Part shown: positions 33,641-44,653 of the stretch, in pieces | Numbering within the stretch: position 1 is the first letter of the stretch | Layout of the letters: each line of letters starts with the position of its first letter | Origin: Toxoplasma gondii ME49 | Taxonomy: Eukaryota; Apicomplexa; Conoidasida; Eucoccidiorida; Sarcocystidae | DNA length: 64,000 nt | Assembly: GCF_000006565.2 (NCBI RefSeq) | Contig: NC_031476.1 | Location: 6,356,400 to 6,420,399 of the forward strand | Direction of reading: 5' to 3' | Position numbers and translations under genes: made by a program | Notes under the pieces: model-generated | What the model was told of the DNA's origin: nothing | What the model saw: the letters and a program-made list of their open reading frames with translations, nothing else | Databases searched by the model: none

Positions 33641-35930
33641 TTAGCGAATGCTACGTATGGCGATTTCCGCCTTGACAGCCTCCACTAGGAAAAGAAAGTA
33701 GCGTGCAGCAAAGCTCGTAGAAATGCGACCGTGAATTGACTTACCAGCTGGGGCGTACTGCGCAAGCACGCGCGCAACAGACGTATGCAAACCGTCCTTG
33801 ATCATTTCGTCCTGTGCCTGTAGCAACGTTAGAGGGTGCGCGTATTTTGTTTGCCGGACACAGTTCTTCACCTTCAGCAACTTCAGTTGCAATTCTAAGA
33901 TCTTCATTCTCTCCTAGCCGCGAAGTGAAAAGGTTACAATTTCTATACATGTGGTTGTACGTACTAGCCTTTCAGTTGCGTCCCTTTTTTTCTGCATGTC
34001 ACTGACGAGTTCGTCTACTGTCGGGTACCTGGACACGAGCAACGGACGGTGTAGAAGCGGCGCTGATGCACGTGGTGCGTCCTTACGGCTTGTCAGACTG
34101 GGTCACTTTGACATTGAGCTGTTTTTCCGTTTCAGAACCAATTAGTGTATTATCTGCAGACGAATGGCTCCAGCTTTTTGTTTAGGTGACCCACTGTGGT
34201 CTACCTACGTTGTTCTGTAGTTTCGGTGTCTCTGAGTTCAAGAAACGAAACTTGTGGGGCCTGGCGAGGCAGTTTATGTTTTGTTGTATGAACATGAAGT
34301 GTTGGAATGGTTCGTACTGCTGGTTTTGCTTGTTTTCCTTGTGGGCACTCGACCTTGAAGCCCGGGTACCGAGTTCGCAGTTCTTCACATTTCTGCAATA
34401 TTGAGTCTTATATAGTAGGTTATTGATGGGGCTCAGATTGAAGTACTCTGCCTAGAAATGGCGCTCCTTCGTCGTCAACCTCCAAAAACGATACTGTTCG
34501 TGAAGCTGGGGCAGAGGCACTTAACTGCTCTTGTATGGCGCTTCCCACAGCCTGGTGCAGTCGTTCATTTTCTAGTGCTATCAATAGGGGGTGAGAGGAA
34601 AGCAGTTACCTCCGTATCAACGAGAAAGGGATTCATCTGGATCTGTATGTTTTTTTCGAGTTCTGGGAGATCGAAGGCATTTATTCAGTTGCGTTTCTTC
34701 TAAGCAATAGAGTTACCCTGCACCGTTATTTTGGTGAGTTGCTCAAATTCTGCGATCGCTTGTTGAAACATCTGCCGACGCGACCTCATGGAGCTACTGA
34801 ACGAGGGAGGAACAGCAGCAACACGCTCACCCTGGTTTCCTCATCTGCCCGAAGTTCTTCTATTTCATCCTACGTTGCAACACTTGTGCATCATGCCGAC
34901 ATAGCACTCTTAAGATATCCAACAAACCATCTTCTCCTTTATTTGCGGGCTGGGCTCCTTTATACTCGTCAGCTAGAATCACGACCACCATCCAAACAGA
35001 GCTTGTCCGTCCACATAACTTAGAACAACGCACCTCAACTTTCACGGATGGAAGCGTTTCCGCTGCTCCAAGCATATTAAGGAAACGGCTCTTAGAGGAA
35101 GCCGTGGCAGTTGCACTCGTTTCAAGAAACGAAGTGGCAGAAACCGCAGGGGTGATCGGTATGGGGCCATTCACATGCTTCTTCACATCATTGTACGTTA
35201 ACTTGTTGGGTATGGTGTCCTTTCTATATCAGCGCTTGGCTGATGTTCGAAACGTTGAGAGGAGCACGACCAAAGCCAGTAACCGAACCTGTTTGGAAGC
35301 TGCCGAAACTCCGGGGCGGCGGCTGACGCTGTGGTGAGCGGTCTCATAGATGATTTGACAGCACTTCGGAGAATGTTTGGGCTGTTGAATACTCTCATCG
35401 CCTAAAGAATTTGACAGTTTACCAGAGACGTACAATGCACGATTGCACGAGTCTCACCCTTTCTAGAGCACCAGAAATCTGTATTTGCGAATTGTCAAGC
35501 TGCCGATTGTATTCGTCTTCCAGTTTTGCCATCAGCCCCTATTAAGAGGAAAGAGTCAGCACGTCGAAGAAATCACTTCTCTGATTTTTTTGTACCTCCT
35601 CGAGTCTCATTCGCGCTCTTTCAAGAAGTTGTATTTCCCCGGTCACTTGGGGCAAAGGCTGAAACAAAATGTATTACTTCTCCAACTATTGAAAAGCGCA
35701 CGAGTCTTACATCCTCAGGTGGAGCTAGCTTCACCTCAATCGAGGGAAGAGTCTGCGCATTTTGTTTGAAAGGGATCGGCCATTCGCTGCTGTACTGCTG
35801 GACACGGAGCATCACCATCCATAAAACGTGTCTGTAATTTCGATATTGCTACCTTCTCGAGCTCAGCAGTTACGGTGCCAACTCCGATGAGCAGAAATGA
35901 GAAAACCAACGAGAGTTTGGTGCCCCGCAT
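33641..35930 (-). CDS. Secretory protein with three S-F-L-E motifs; candidate rhoptry or microneme protein
   Basis: Fifteen short exons join without a single phase conflict into 454 residues: 35930-35853, 35797-35711, 35658-35596, 35538-35458, 35401-35289, 35223-35034, 34869-34831, 34771-34724, 34642-34610, 34551-34447, 34392-34209, 34153-34087, 34028-33965, 33913-33745 and 33684-33641. The start has a clear signal peptide, MRGTKLSLVFSFLLIGVGTVTA. Helical, Glu/Leu-rich segments follow (QLLERARMRLEE; LEDEYNRQLDNSQIQIS). SFLE occurs three times, near residues 172 (SATSFLETSA), 265 (RTVSFLEVDDEG) and 328 (QVSFLELRDTE), in flexible Ser/Thr/Pro-rich linkers. In Toxoplasma, rhoptry and some microneme precursors are cut at S-hydrophobic-x-E sites, so these look like maturation sites. 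The C-terminal part is a helical domain (KILELQLKLLKVKNCVRQTK). No transmembrane segment follows the leader. Some introns are only 54-65 bases. Location and processing are inference; I recognise no homologue. Its stop lies 67 bases from that of the RMD1-like gene. Confidence 0.78.
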
Positions 35931-36807
35931 TTTTTAAAGCAGGTCGTGTGGAATATGTTGCTGCGCGATCCACCTGCCGACGCAGACAATTATCGAACGC
36001 ACCTGCATCTGGTTCCGTGTTTATCCCTTCAGAAATAGTGTGTAGCTACACCCCCCTGGATGCACCCACGCAAAATACTGTGTCCAGGGAAAGTTAAAAA
36101 CGCGTGGATGAATCTTCAAATGAACTGTTAGCATGCATTCTCGTCTGTAGCTCTTCTTGTGCCTTGGGAGGACTGACCCTATGTCCCTGTCGTCCGAGAA
36201 AACAGCTACATGCTGCCAGTGCGATGGCATTAGTGCTTGAGTTCAGTGCCTCTGAGAAGCGTTGTCCAAGAGTTGTCATCTGTGCCGTCTAGCCTGCCCC
36301 TTATCCTATTGTCAGTGTGCGGCGCCGTCCGCAACCGCAGTCGTTGTTTCAAGGCTATAAACGCTTAGAGTCAAGAAGCTGCGTTCTCGACGCCAGGACA
36401 ACCCCGTCCGGTATACGGCCTCCGCTCTTGAAGTCCAGTGGATATCTGCCAGAAAAAGGTGGGATTATCAACTGCTTTCTGCATCACCTGTGTGCCACGG
36501 ACAGTCTTGAATCACATAATACAGCCCTCCACGAAAACGGGATATTCTGCCTCGGAATGAACAATGATGTAAGGGTCCATAGGGGGTTGTGCTCCCAACC
36601 CACTGCTGAAAGATGAAACGTTTGCGCTGGTGTCCTTTGACTGCGAGATTATTACCGGTGCTCTCTCTCCAAACCCATTATCAGTTGCTATCAAACATGT
36701 GTGAAACTGTAGGCTGAATTAGCGCGAAGCCGTATGCGTCATTCTCTGAACAGGCTTTTATGAACATGTGCCGAGCGTCGTTCTCCTTAAAAATGAATGA
36801 AACACTG
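35931..36807. other. Intergenic, no gene recognised
   Basis: Holds the upstream region of the SFLE protein gene and the 3' UTR of the next minus-strand gene. A 61-codon ATG-initiated frame at 36279-36094 (minus; starts MTTLGQRFSEALN) is plausible as an upstream ORF or small protein but has no support beyond being open. Confidence 0.4.
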
Positions 36808-38248
36808 TCAAACAGCAGATGCGAGCAGGCGACACCGCGTCAGTGTCACCAGATGGAACAAAGAAATTGCGAAGATGAGAAAAATAATGCTTGTCTCCAG
36901 CGAGCCTAGAACTTGCTGCCAAGGAAGGCGCGCCTGAGAGCGACGTCAGTCACAAGAGAGAAAAACAGTCGGACTCTGCGTCTGGCTAACGCCTGCATAA
37001 CGGGCGCCCTTCGACGTTGCTGGCTGTATTCCGTGGTGCATGATCACAACTAGATGCAGTAAATCTTCCTAACTCGAGACGCTTACCAAAAAAGTTAGAA
37101 GTGCGTGGCAAATACAAATCCCGCCGATGGTGCAGGTCTTCGCGGCGACGGTCAAGTTGTGCAGAAAAGACCAGAAGACCAGATTCGTCGCCACCAGACT
37201 GAACATGTTGAGTACTACCACTATTAAACCTGTTCGGAACCGCAGCAAGCCATCAACTTCCAGACCTGGGACGACTGTTTTCAATACCCGATGTTGAGTA
37301 CTGTTGAATGCGAAAAAGTCTTCTTACCAAACAAAAGGGCGTTTGCCGTTGGAGACGATCTGAGAAATGGAACGCTGTCAACGCCTGTATATGTCACTTG
37401 TCTCCAGACTGGCACGCAGACACACCAACGAAGCCGACAGATGCAGAAAGGGTAGGAGGGTGCGGGAGAAAGGCAATCCTACGAATCGCTGGTGGTTGCT
37501 ATGCACTCGAGCAAATAATGCTGGAGCTCACCTGCGGAGACATTGACAACCGCAAGAGGAACAAAGAATCCGCTGCCAACTGCCGCAGCAACCTGTGGCA
37601 CAACATGTACGAGTGGGATTCTAAAGTGATGCAACTAACATGAACATTTAGCGGAACAAGGGTCGATGTTTTTCTTGCTCTCGAACCGTCCTACGAATCT
37701 GAGAAACAAGCATCAATCTCACCTCCAAATTCACCGGAAATAGTTGTGTACATGCGGGTCGAGTTCTCAGGAAACAGTACAGGATCCGAGTAGCCTCCAG
37801 TAACGATATGTTGAGCAATATTGCCAGCCCTGCACCCTCATCGTGGCTGCCTCCGACAAACAATTGTGACGCGCCCGCCGCAGCAATCAGGAATCCAAGT
37901 GAAGCGACAGTTCTGTTAGCGCAAGCACAGAGTAAGCCGGACTAGATAACGATCAACAGTTACCCATGGGCAGCAAGCCTCCGTGTGTGCTGTTAGGATC
38001 AGCAACGGTAACGACTGGCATCGAAAGCTCTTGCGTTTGGAGGACACTTACGAAAATAAAAATTCGATGACGCTTGCTGGCTGCATCCACGGAAGCGACG
38101 CAGTGAACAACGACGTTGGTATGGTTGTCAAGAATGTTCCACACGCGAGAGCCGCACACACAGTAGCCCCTGAGTTGGCCTTCAATGCGACGGCGGCCGC
38201 TAGAACGGCGGAAAGCAACGCTCCCAAAAGTCCCTGCCTGTCCCACAT
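36808..38248 (-). CDS. Multispanning membrane protein, family not assigned
   Basis: Five exons join in phase (2, 0, 1, 0): 38248-38052, 37912-37723, 37592-37532, 37274-37087 and 36933-36808, for 253 residues. Hydrophobic segments: GLLGALLSAVLAAAVALK; ATVCAALACGTFLTTIPTSL; STVASLGFLIAAAGASQLF; VAAAVGSGFFVPLAVVNVSA; TGLIVVVLNMFSLVATNLVF; TCTIGGICICHALLTFL; and SIIFLIFAISLFHLVTL. That is about six or seven membrane helices, with little sequence outside the membrane. The helix arrangement recalls small drug/metabolite-type transporters, but no signature is visible. The alternative acceptor for the last exon (37007 region) gives a basic, non-hydrophobic end and was judged less likely. Role unknown. 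Confidence 0.55.
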
Positions 38249-40445
38249 CGCCGAAACGGTCTTGCCTCGTCATCCGTATAGCCTGCCTCTGCAATACAAC
38301 TCAAGAGCTGATGCAGCGAATGTATGTAACAGGAAATGGACAGTCACTGTAGCACTGGACTTGGTGGCGACATGCCTATCACCACCTCATTTTTGACCGA
38401 TGGAAAATCACCCCATCATGACTGAATGGAACAACCAGGAACCACTGATGGGTATCTGACTTTACGAGAATCTGAAATTCCGAATACACCATGGGCACGG
38501 TAAGCCACAAGGAAGAACCAGTCGCTTCTATGAGGCTACGCTAATTGTCACCAGTGAGAGAGTAGTAAAACAACCAGCTCGGTCACCGCAGAACGTCTTC
38601 AGTAACTGCCTTCTTCGAACAGTCCCTTCGTGTCTATCCTGTACAGTAGATGGCATGTCCGTCAAGATGAACCCTGAGTATTCTAATCCTGAAGAAGAAA
38701 GAGGTTGCGACGTTGAAGTAGTCTTCCGCGGGCCCGTCCCTTTACCAAGGACCAACACATCCGCAAGCTGGCTGCCTGAGGAACCCTGTAACCCTGCAAC
38801 CCTGCAACTTCAACTGCTGACCATGAAATGAGTAAAACAGAAGTATTAAGCTCTCTGTCAAAGGATTGCTCCAACACGTGTTTGTATTTCTCAAATTACG
38901 TTGTCTCTCTGTGGAGGCCAATATCGGCAGGGAGACGGAACCGCTCACTAGCGTGCGCGCTCGTTGCATGCGACACCACGCGTAAGCGAACGAAGTACGG
39001 GCAACTCTGTACAAGCACGGCAGGCAGAGAAAAAGCGTGAAAGAACAGACAAAATACACCATTTTCACCAGAGCGTACATGACATCGAATCAGTGATGCA
39101 GTTATTTGTAAATATTGAGAGCAAAAGAGACATCGTTGTCTTGCCGAGGACGCCTTCCCGGTGGAGGCAACGCAAAAATGTTGTATTCTTTTTAAATTGC
39201 AGTTTATTAAAGTGGTGTATCATTAGTAGCATAAACTTCCCACTAACACTATATAAATAAAATTTAATTTAAATTTCAAATTTTTGGTCAGAGGAGCACC
39301 TCCAGCACGAGGTGAAATAAGCCTCGTCGTGACAACCGTTTCTCTGGCATTGATATTTCTACAGTGTGTAAACGTGTGTTTACAGACACATGTGGTGATT
39401 TACTCGCTATTCGTCCAACGGATCGCAAGAGCAAGTATATTCCTAAACGAGCGACAGGAGCACACGGTGCTTGTATCCCGCAGCGGAGTCCTCTAAATTG
39501 TGCGTTTCCCAGTTACACGTGTTTATCTTCTCAAAGGTGTGTCTGAAAAGGCACATAACAAAGTTTGGTTTCAAATGTCTGCACATCGCATTAAAAGTCC
39601 TGAGCGGATAAACGTATACTTCAGGCCCAACAACGTTCACAGGCAGGCTAGAATGACATTTTCTGTTCGCAGCCCAGGCTTCATGCTGACTAATCCTTGT
39701 AACTCCACGATAACCTGCTACGTTGTTCCCATACACATGCAAGATATGCCTTGACAGAGGATCCGCGTCGTCAGCGAATGTTACAGTCTATGTTTGCACT
39801 CAATGTTCACTTTGTCTATCCACATTGTGGCAGTTTGCAGTTGTACTTGAGACTCTTTGGTGGGCGGAGCCCCGACAGCCTTTGTGCGTGGATGCAAGTC
39901 GTTTGCTGAAGAAACACAAACGAAGTTTTTCAGACTGCTCCCTCGAAGGACGCAATGTGCAGTCGATTTAACCGGTCCGTCGGTAAAGAGCTTGTGTCTG
40001 AAAGGGGTTTCGCCAAATTCTGAAACGCCCTACATGAGATGGATCGAGCCACAGAGCGTGAAGGTTCAAGGATGCTGTGTGGTATCTGAGGATGATTTTT
40101 GCTGCATCGTGGAACACTTCTTACGCCGACAGACCACATATTGGACTTCTGAGTTGCTGGGCATTTTTTCATTAACTCAATAGTTTTGGGAAGTGAGACG
40201 TCGCTGCACAGCTTCATCGCAAACGTTCATCATTTCAGGCCTCCCATACCGACTTGAAGTGACATGCTCAGAAAGACTCACCGTCAGCATACTACAAACG
40301 ACAGCACTCAATATTGTATTTTCTTTCAGAAGTGCGTGCCGAGCTGCTTATGAGGATAAAAAAAGGCATCGTGCGTTCGCGTGCCAGAATCTGGCCCAAT
40401 TCACAGCTTCATTCCTTCTCTAGCGTGAATTACAAGGCACGTAAA
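38249..40445. other. Gene-poor intergenic region
   Basis: About 2.2 kb in which only overlapping short frames are open. It includes an AT-rich stretch at about 39236-39284 (runs of A/T triplets) and a short imperfect repeat of ACCCTGCA-like units near 38785-38812. No motif-bearing exon was recognised. Confidence 0.45.
39236..39284 (+). repeat. AT-rich low-complexity stretch
   Basis: Nearly pure A/T sequence with repeated AAATTT/TTTAAA units, in contrast with its balanced surroundings. It lies in a gene-poor interval and no function is implied. Confidence 0.7.
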
Positions 40446-40778
40446 CTACCGGGACCGGAACACGAGCACTGCTTGCTGGCTCCCTAGTATGTCTATAAAT
40501 GCGATCCAGTCGGCACATTGAGTTACAGAGCAAGCGAACTTGGATCCTACGACACACTGCCATGCACCTTCTTTTGAAGAGTTTAAAACCGCATCTCGAT
40601 CGCAATAGTCCTTGATGTCGGATGCAATGTCTTTTTCCAAGGAATGTTTCCGAAGTGCAAGTGTGATGATCTTTTGCACGCGGAGCAGCAGATGATGAGG
40701 CATATCCGTATGCCTCACTTTCATGGGCAGAAGAGACATGTCATTCTCTTCTACTTCGTCTTTCCTAGCTGCCATCAT
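40446..40778 (-). CDS. Dynein light chain, DNAL4 type
   Basis: Single exon of 110 residues, close to the ~105 of axonemal dynein light chain 4. The frame is open 29 codons further upstream, but the first ATGs are at 40778 and 40775. The DNAL4-like motif V-R-H-x-D-M-P is present (KVRHTDMPHHLL), followed by the LC8-type fold: KIITLALRKHSLEKDIASDI helices; a W-x-C/V-V-V-G-x-x-F strand (AWQCVVGSKFACSVT); and the terminal strand QQAVLVFRSR. LC8-superfamily proteins form dimers and bind dynein intermediate chain or other partners. In coccidia they occur in microgamete flagella and also in cytoskeletal complexes, so the expression stage cannot be deduced here. Confidence 0.85.
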   Translation of the reverse strand: MMAARKDEVEENDMSLLPMKVRHTDMPHHLLLRVQKIITLALRKHSLEKDIASDIKDYCDRDAVLNSSKEGAWQCVVGSKFACSVTQCADWIAFIDILGSQQAVLVFRSR

Positions 40779-43700
40779 TTGATGATTTGTGCCGTCTTCA
40801 ACGTCGCACAGTGAGATTTGCACTGAAGAGCGCACAATCCCAATCGCTATGCATGCACCTAACAAGGGCGGTCGCGGTGCGCTAATGAGTAATCAACGTT
40901 CCAGAAAGAGAATCAGATCGATTCCGAAATGCACCAACGGAGGGAAATGTCGGCGACTCTTAATGACTCTGGTGGGTGGTAAACATGGGCCTCGCCACAA
41001 ACACATGCGTTCAACCAGCCCACAGGCAACACGGTCCACGTCTGTTTTATAATTCTGGAGAATGCAACCAATAACACTGTCCTCTGACCTCTCCTGCGAA
41101 GATGCTTACACCGTTAGCGAAACAAACTATGTTTATGGGTTGGCCCTCTTTCCTGGACGCTGTAAGGGTCATGAATCAAGCTACCGCAGTGTGCCGGTTG
41201 TTATTTAGCGTCGCGCTGCCCGAGCTGTCGCATGCAAGCACGATCGGAATCAAAATTTATCATAGTCCAATAGTTCGGGAAATCCGAGTGCAGGTACCGG
41301 GAATCCTTCGAAGAGTATTATGCGGGGACCCACTGCTTGTCAACAAGCTCCTTGTGATTTTCGGCGCATCCGCGTGCCGCCGATCGGCTGCATCGAGACT
41401 CATTGTAAGCACCACCACCTTTCAGCTGAATGTAGTACGATGGTGCCTCGGTCTACAACCAGTGGTGCTCCGCCTGTCACGCGGCAGGTAATTATAGATC
41501 TGCAGCGGTCTATGATGAGTAATGGCATAGGCGGCGGCAGCTGTAGGAGCTGAGCAAATCGGAGAAGTATTCTGGTTAGTCCTGGTGCATTTCGCACTCG
41601 TCTGCTTCTGCATCCATGGGCCAACATTGTGTCCGGAGGGTCGCCTGTGGTGCTGCGGCTGCGTTTCTCAAAGTGTTTGATTTCACGGTGCCCTTCAGAA
41701 GACACTGGCAACTACGGAAACCTTGCATACCTCCCTATGGTATGCGAGCATAGCGTGCTGCTCATGTTCCATGTGTCCGTTCGATTGCTTTATTTGACAC
41801 AAGAAGCAACGCATCTGGCTTTTCCGGGGCCATTTCATCTCTCGGACTGATTCATTCCGTGTCAAGCGTTTGACACCCCACCTGATCAGCTGTGACAAAC
41901 GGAGCACATACAAGGTGAATAACACGATTTGTTATGGAGCTCTTCTTTTCTTTGTTCCATGCATCAGCCTGAGATCCAGGTGGTACCGACTGAATGAGCA
42001 TCAGCACGAGTGCATATTGTGCGGATGATCCAGACCCCCAATTAAGCCTACCCGGGATCGCTGTGCGCGTTCCCACACCACCGAGGTCACGTCCCGAATA
42101 AGTCTATCGATCCATATAAGTAAAACAGTACTCTCTGCTGTCGCCGCTTAATACTGAAACAAACTCCCACTTGAGCCGGGCTTCAGTCGCCGTGTCACGT
42201 GAATCGGGTTACTTATACGTTGGGCTGCCCGGCTAGTTAATCTTCTTCCTACAAGATGAAACAATAGTCCACACCCCCCACCAAGTGCCCGCCGTTGCAT
42301 ATGCATTGCTCATAGGCAAAAACAGCTTAAGCCACATGCTTGCAGAACCCAGGAGCCATCCAGTCAAGAATCACCACTGCCAAAGTTGCCTTGAGTCCGC
42401 ACAAGGAAATCGTTTGGCTGGACCCACATAGCAAATGCTGCACACAGTCCTCAAAAAATCTCTGCGTGTATGCCGAAGTGGGAAAAAAGTTTTGCTCCTG
42501 CGGCAGTCGTGCACGAGAGACACTCCACGATCATTGCTATTCCTGTCTGGATATGTGCAAATGCATTCACTAAAGCAATGTGCGCAATGCGGAATCCAGG
42601 TAAATGGAACTGGGAGCTAATGGTGACGGCAGGAAGGCTAGTGCCGACGAGTTTAGAGACGACGGCCGAGCAATTGTACGATGCTCCATCGATTGAAAGT
42701 TTGTTCTATTTCCGAGGGCTGGTCAGTATCTGAAGCGCCGAGAGTGACCAGCCTTCCGTAGCGAGCTTAATGGTTCGGTACAGAGCCGTATGTTTCCCGC
42801 AAAAAGTTGATTTGTTAAAATGTTGTGGGCTTTCAGAGAACCAATTATCAGAGAGTCAGTGTGGTTGAGATAACTTGTTTCGCGTCGAGGGTTGTGTCTG
42901 TTCCATTTCACATCAATATTTCCGCACGGAGAGTTCGTTACGAGTTATTCACACAATCTTCTTCCGTCTATCGGCCTTCATGCGAAACCTCAATGTATGT
43001 AGCACATTCCTAATTCTTGTTGGCATGCAAACCACCATCGCAAACAGGTAGGTCCTCAGCTCCACAGAATCCCGTCCGAGTCATTGCCAGAAGAGTGTTG
43101 ACCACCGTAGACACGAATAAAGGCATCAGCTGGATAGTCCTTGTCATTCGAAGCAGGCTGTCGCATCTTTTTTGGAACTTCCGACTCTGAAAGACTGGAG
43201 AAGTTGGGGCAGTAAAACAGGTACCGCAGCCTCATACCGCTGCGGCGTCAGGGGTTCCCCTAAATTGTGTAAGTACTAAAATATAAGCTTTTCTTCTTGG
43301 TCAGAGCTTGGCGTCAGCAATGCCGCGGACCAGTGTCAGTACTGATTTCAGCATTGCCAGCTTTGTACAAGAAGACCCTCACGCGAATTATATCGCACTA
43401 CTTCTCAATCCTCTCAAGCAGTAAAAAGTTCCGGGTCGGTCACCCGACTGTTTCAGATGCACCGTACCACTATGGCTACTTAGGACGAGCATCTCCATAC
43501 AGAAAAAGTTCACGGCCGCGGGTTTATGCAGACATGTATCTCTTACACCAGTGGCACAAGGGTTCCCAATAAGACATTTCAGTCAGCAATAAACAGGCCT
43601 TTCTGTATCTGTCGTAAGGACCCGCTGGCAGGTCAGCGTTGCTTGCGCGATATATGAGTTCTACACTTTTGTAGTTGTCAATGAATTGTTGAGATAAAAG

Positions 43701-44653
43701 GACCAAATCGACAGGGTGGGGGAGTCTGACTATTAATTTAACGCCCTGCCGCGGTAAGACTGGCCGAAAACAAATAAACATCGCGGCGCCTGCAGTTCAC
43801 AGGGTCCAATGCAGGAAGTTGCCGTAACCAGGATTTGTTTGTTCTTCAGGTCCATCAGAGGAACCAGCAACATACCTGAAGGATAATCGGGTATGAGATT
43901 TTTACTCAGACCATTTCAAACAGCCCTTGCTCATGAGGGTCATCTGTAGGACGTAGAAAAAACAATTCTTGGGGGAAGCCTTTCGAAGAAGGCATCCTCA
44001 ACCCGTTGAGTGTTCTACCACTCTAACACCACGTTTTTTTTCGGTGGTCGTTGCTCTCTGTTTTTGTCCGTCAAGAGGGCTCAACCAGAAATCTTAGCTC
44101 GGCGTCCCCTTACTCCGGGAATACCCGGCGCTCCATTGCACACGGAGCGAGATGCAAGGAAACTGACGGGAGACGACTTCCGTGAATAAACCAGATTCAC
44201 TTCTATATCATAAAGCCCTGGGAAGAAAAATGCGTACATTGCGCAACTTGTGGCAGGAAGCTGACTTTTGCGACAGCTTCTTTTCCTGTTGATCGCTTGC
44301 GAAAAGCAGTTTAAATCAGAAGACACCACCGTCCAGCCCCGTTTCCCTCTCGGACAGTGTGCGCAAGCATTGCTGGCAAGTCACAAACTCCAAAAGGGGG
44401 GTGGACGAAGTCTTGTAAAAGCAGCCGATTTTTTAGCCACGATTTTCTCACGCCTCATCAAATGCCCTTTTCCTGCCAGAACTTCAGCCCAACGCTGGAG
44501 AATCATCTTGGATGGGATGGACTATGACGTTCCTTGTTTAAAGCGCCCCTGTGATTCCCTATCGATGCCCCCCCCCTTACCTGCTGCGAACCTCACGAGT
44601 GCCCCGGAAAAACGTTGTACGAAAATTCGACTGTCCAGTGTTCACCCGTCACC
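40779..44653. other. Gene-poor intergenic region
   Basis: Nearly 3.9 kb without a recognised gene. The longest frames (41102-41491 plus, 129 codons; 44268-44653 plus, open into the POLA2 leader) have no motif. The last part should contain the POLA2 promoter and 5' UTR. A tRNA-like string on the minus strand near 43960-44035 was examined and rejected. Confidence 0.45.

Noticed and set aside
36094..36279. 61-codon ATG-initiated minus-strand frame (MTTLGQRFSEALN start)
   Set aside because: Too short to support alone; it may be an upstream ORF of the SFLE protein gene.
37941..38051. Possible extra exon (SMPVVTVADPN frame) in the multispanning membrane protein gene
   Set aside because: Its phase does not fit, whereas joining 38052 directly to 37912 keeps the hydrophobic frame.
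40779..40865. Upstream in-frame extension of the dynein light chain
   Set aside because: It lacks an ATG, and the 110-residue form from 40778 matches the usual DNAL4 length.
41102..41491. 129-codon plus-strand frame
   Set aside because: No recognisable domain, no convincing splice sites, and it lies in a gene-poor interval.
43960..44035. Minus-strand string with an A-box-like segment, a TTCGA core and a following T6 run, resembling a tRNA gene
   Set aside because: The D-arm-like and anticodon-arm-like parts overlap, and no acceptor stem pairs at the two ends, so no cloverleaf forms.
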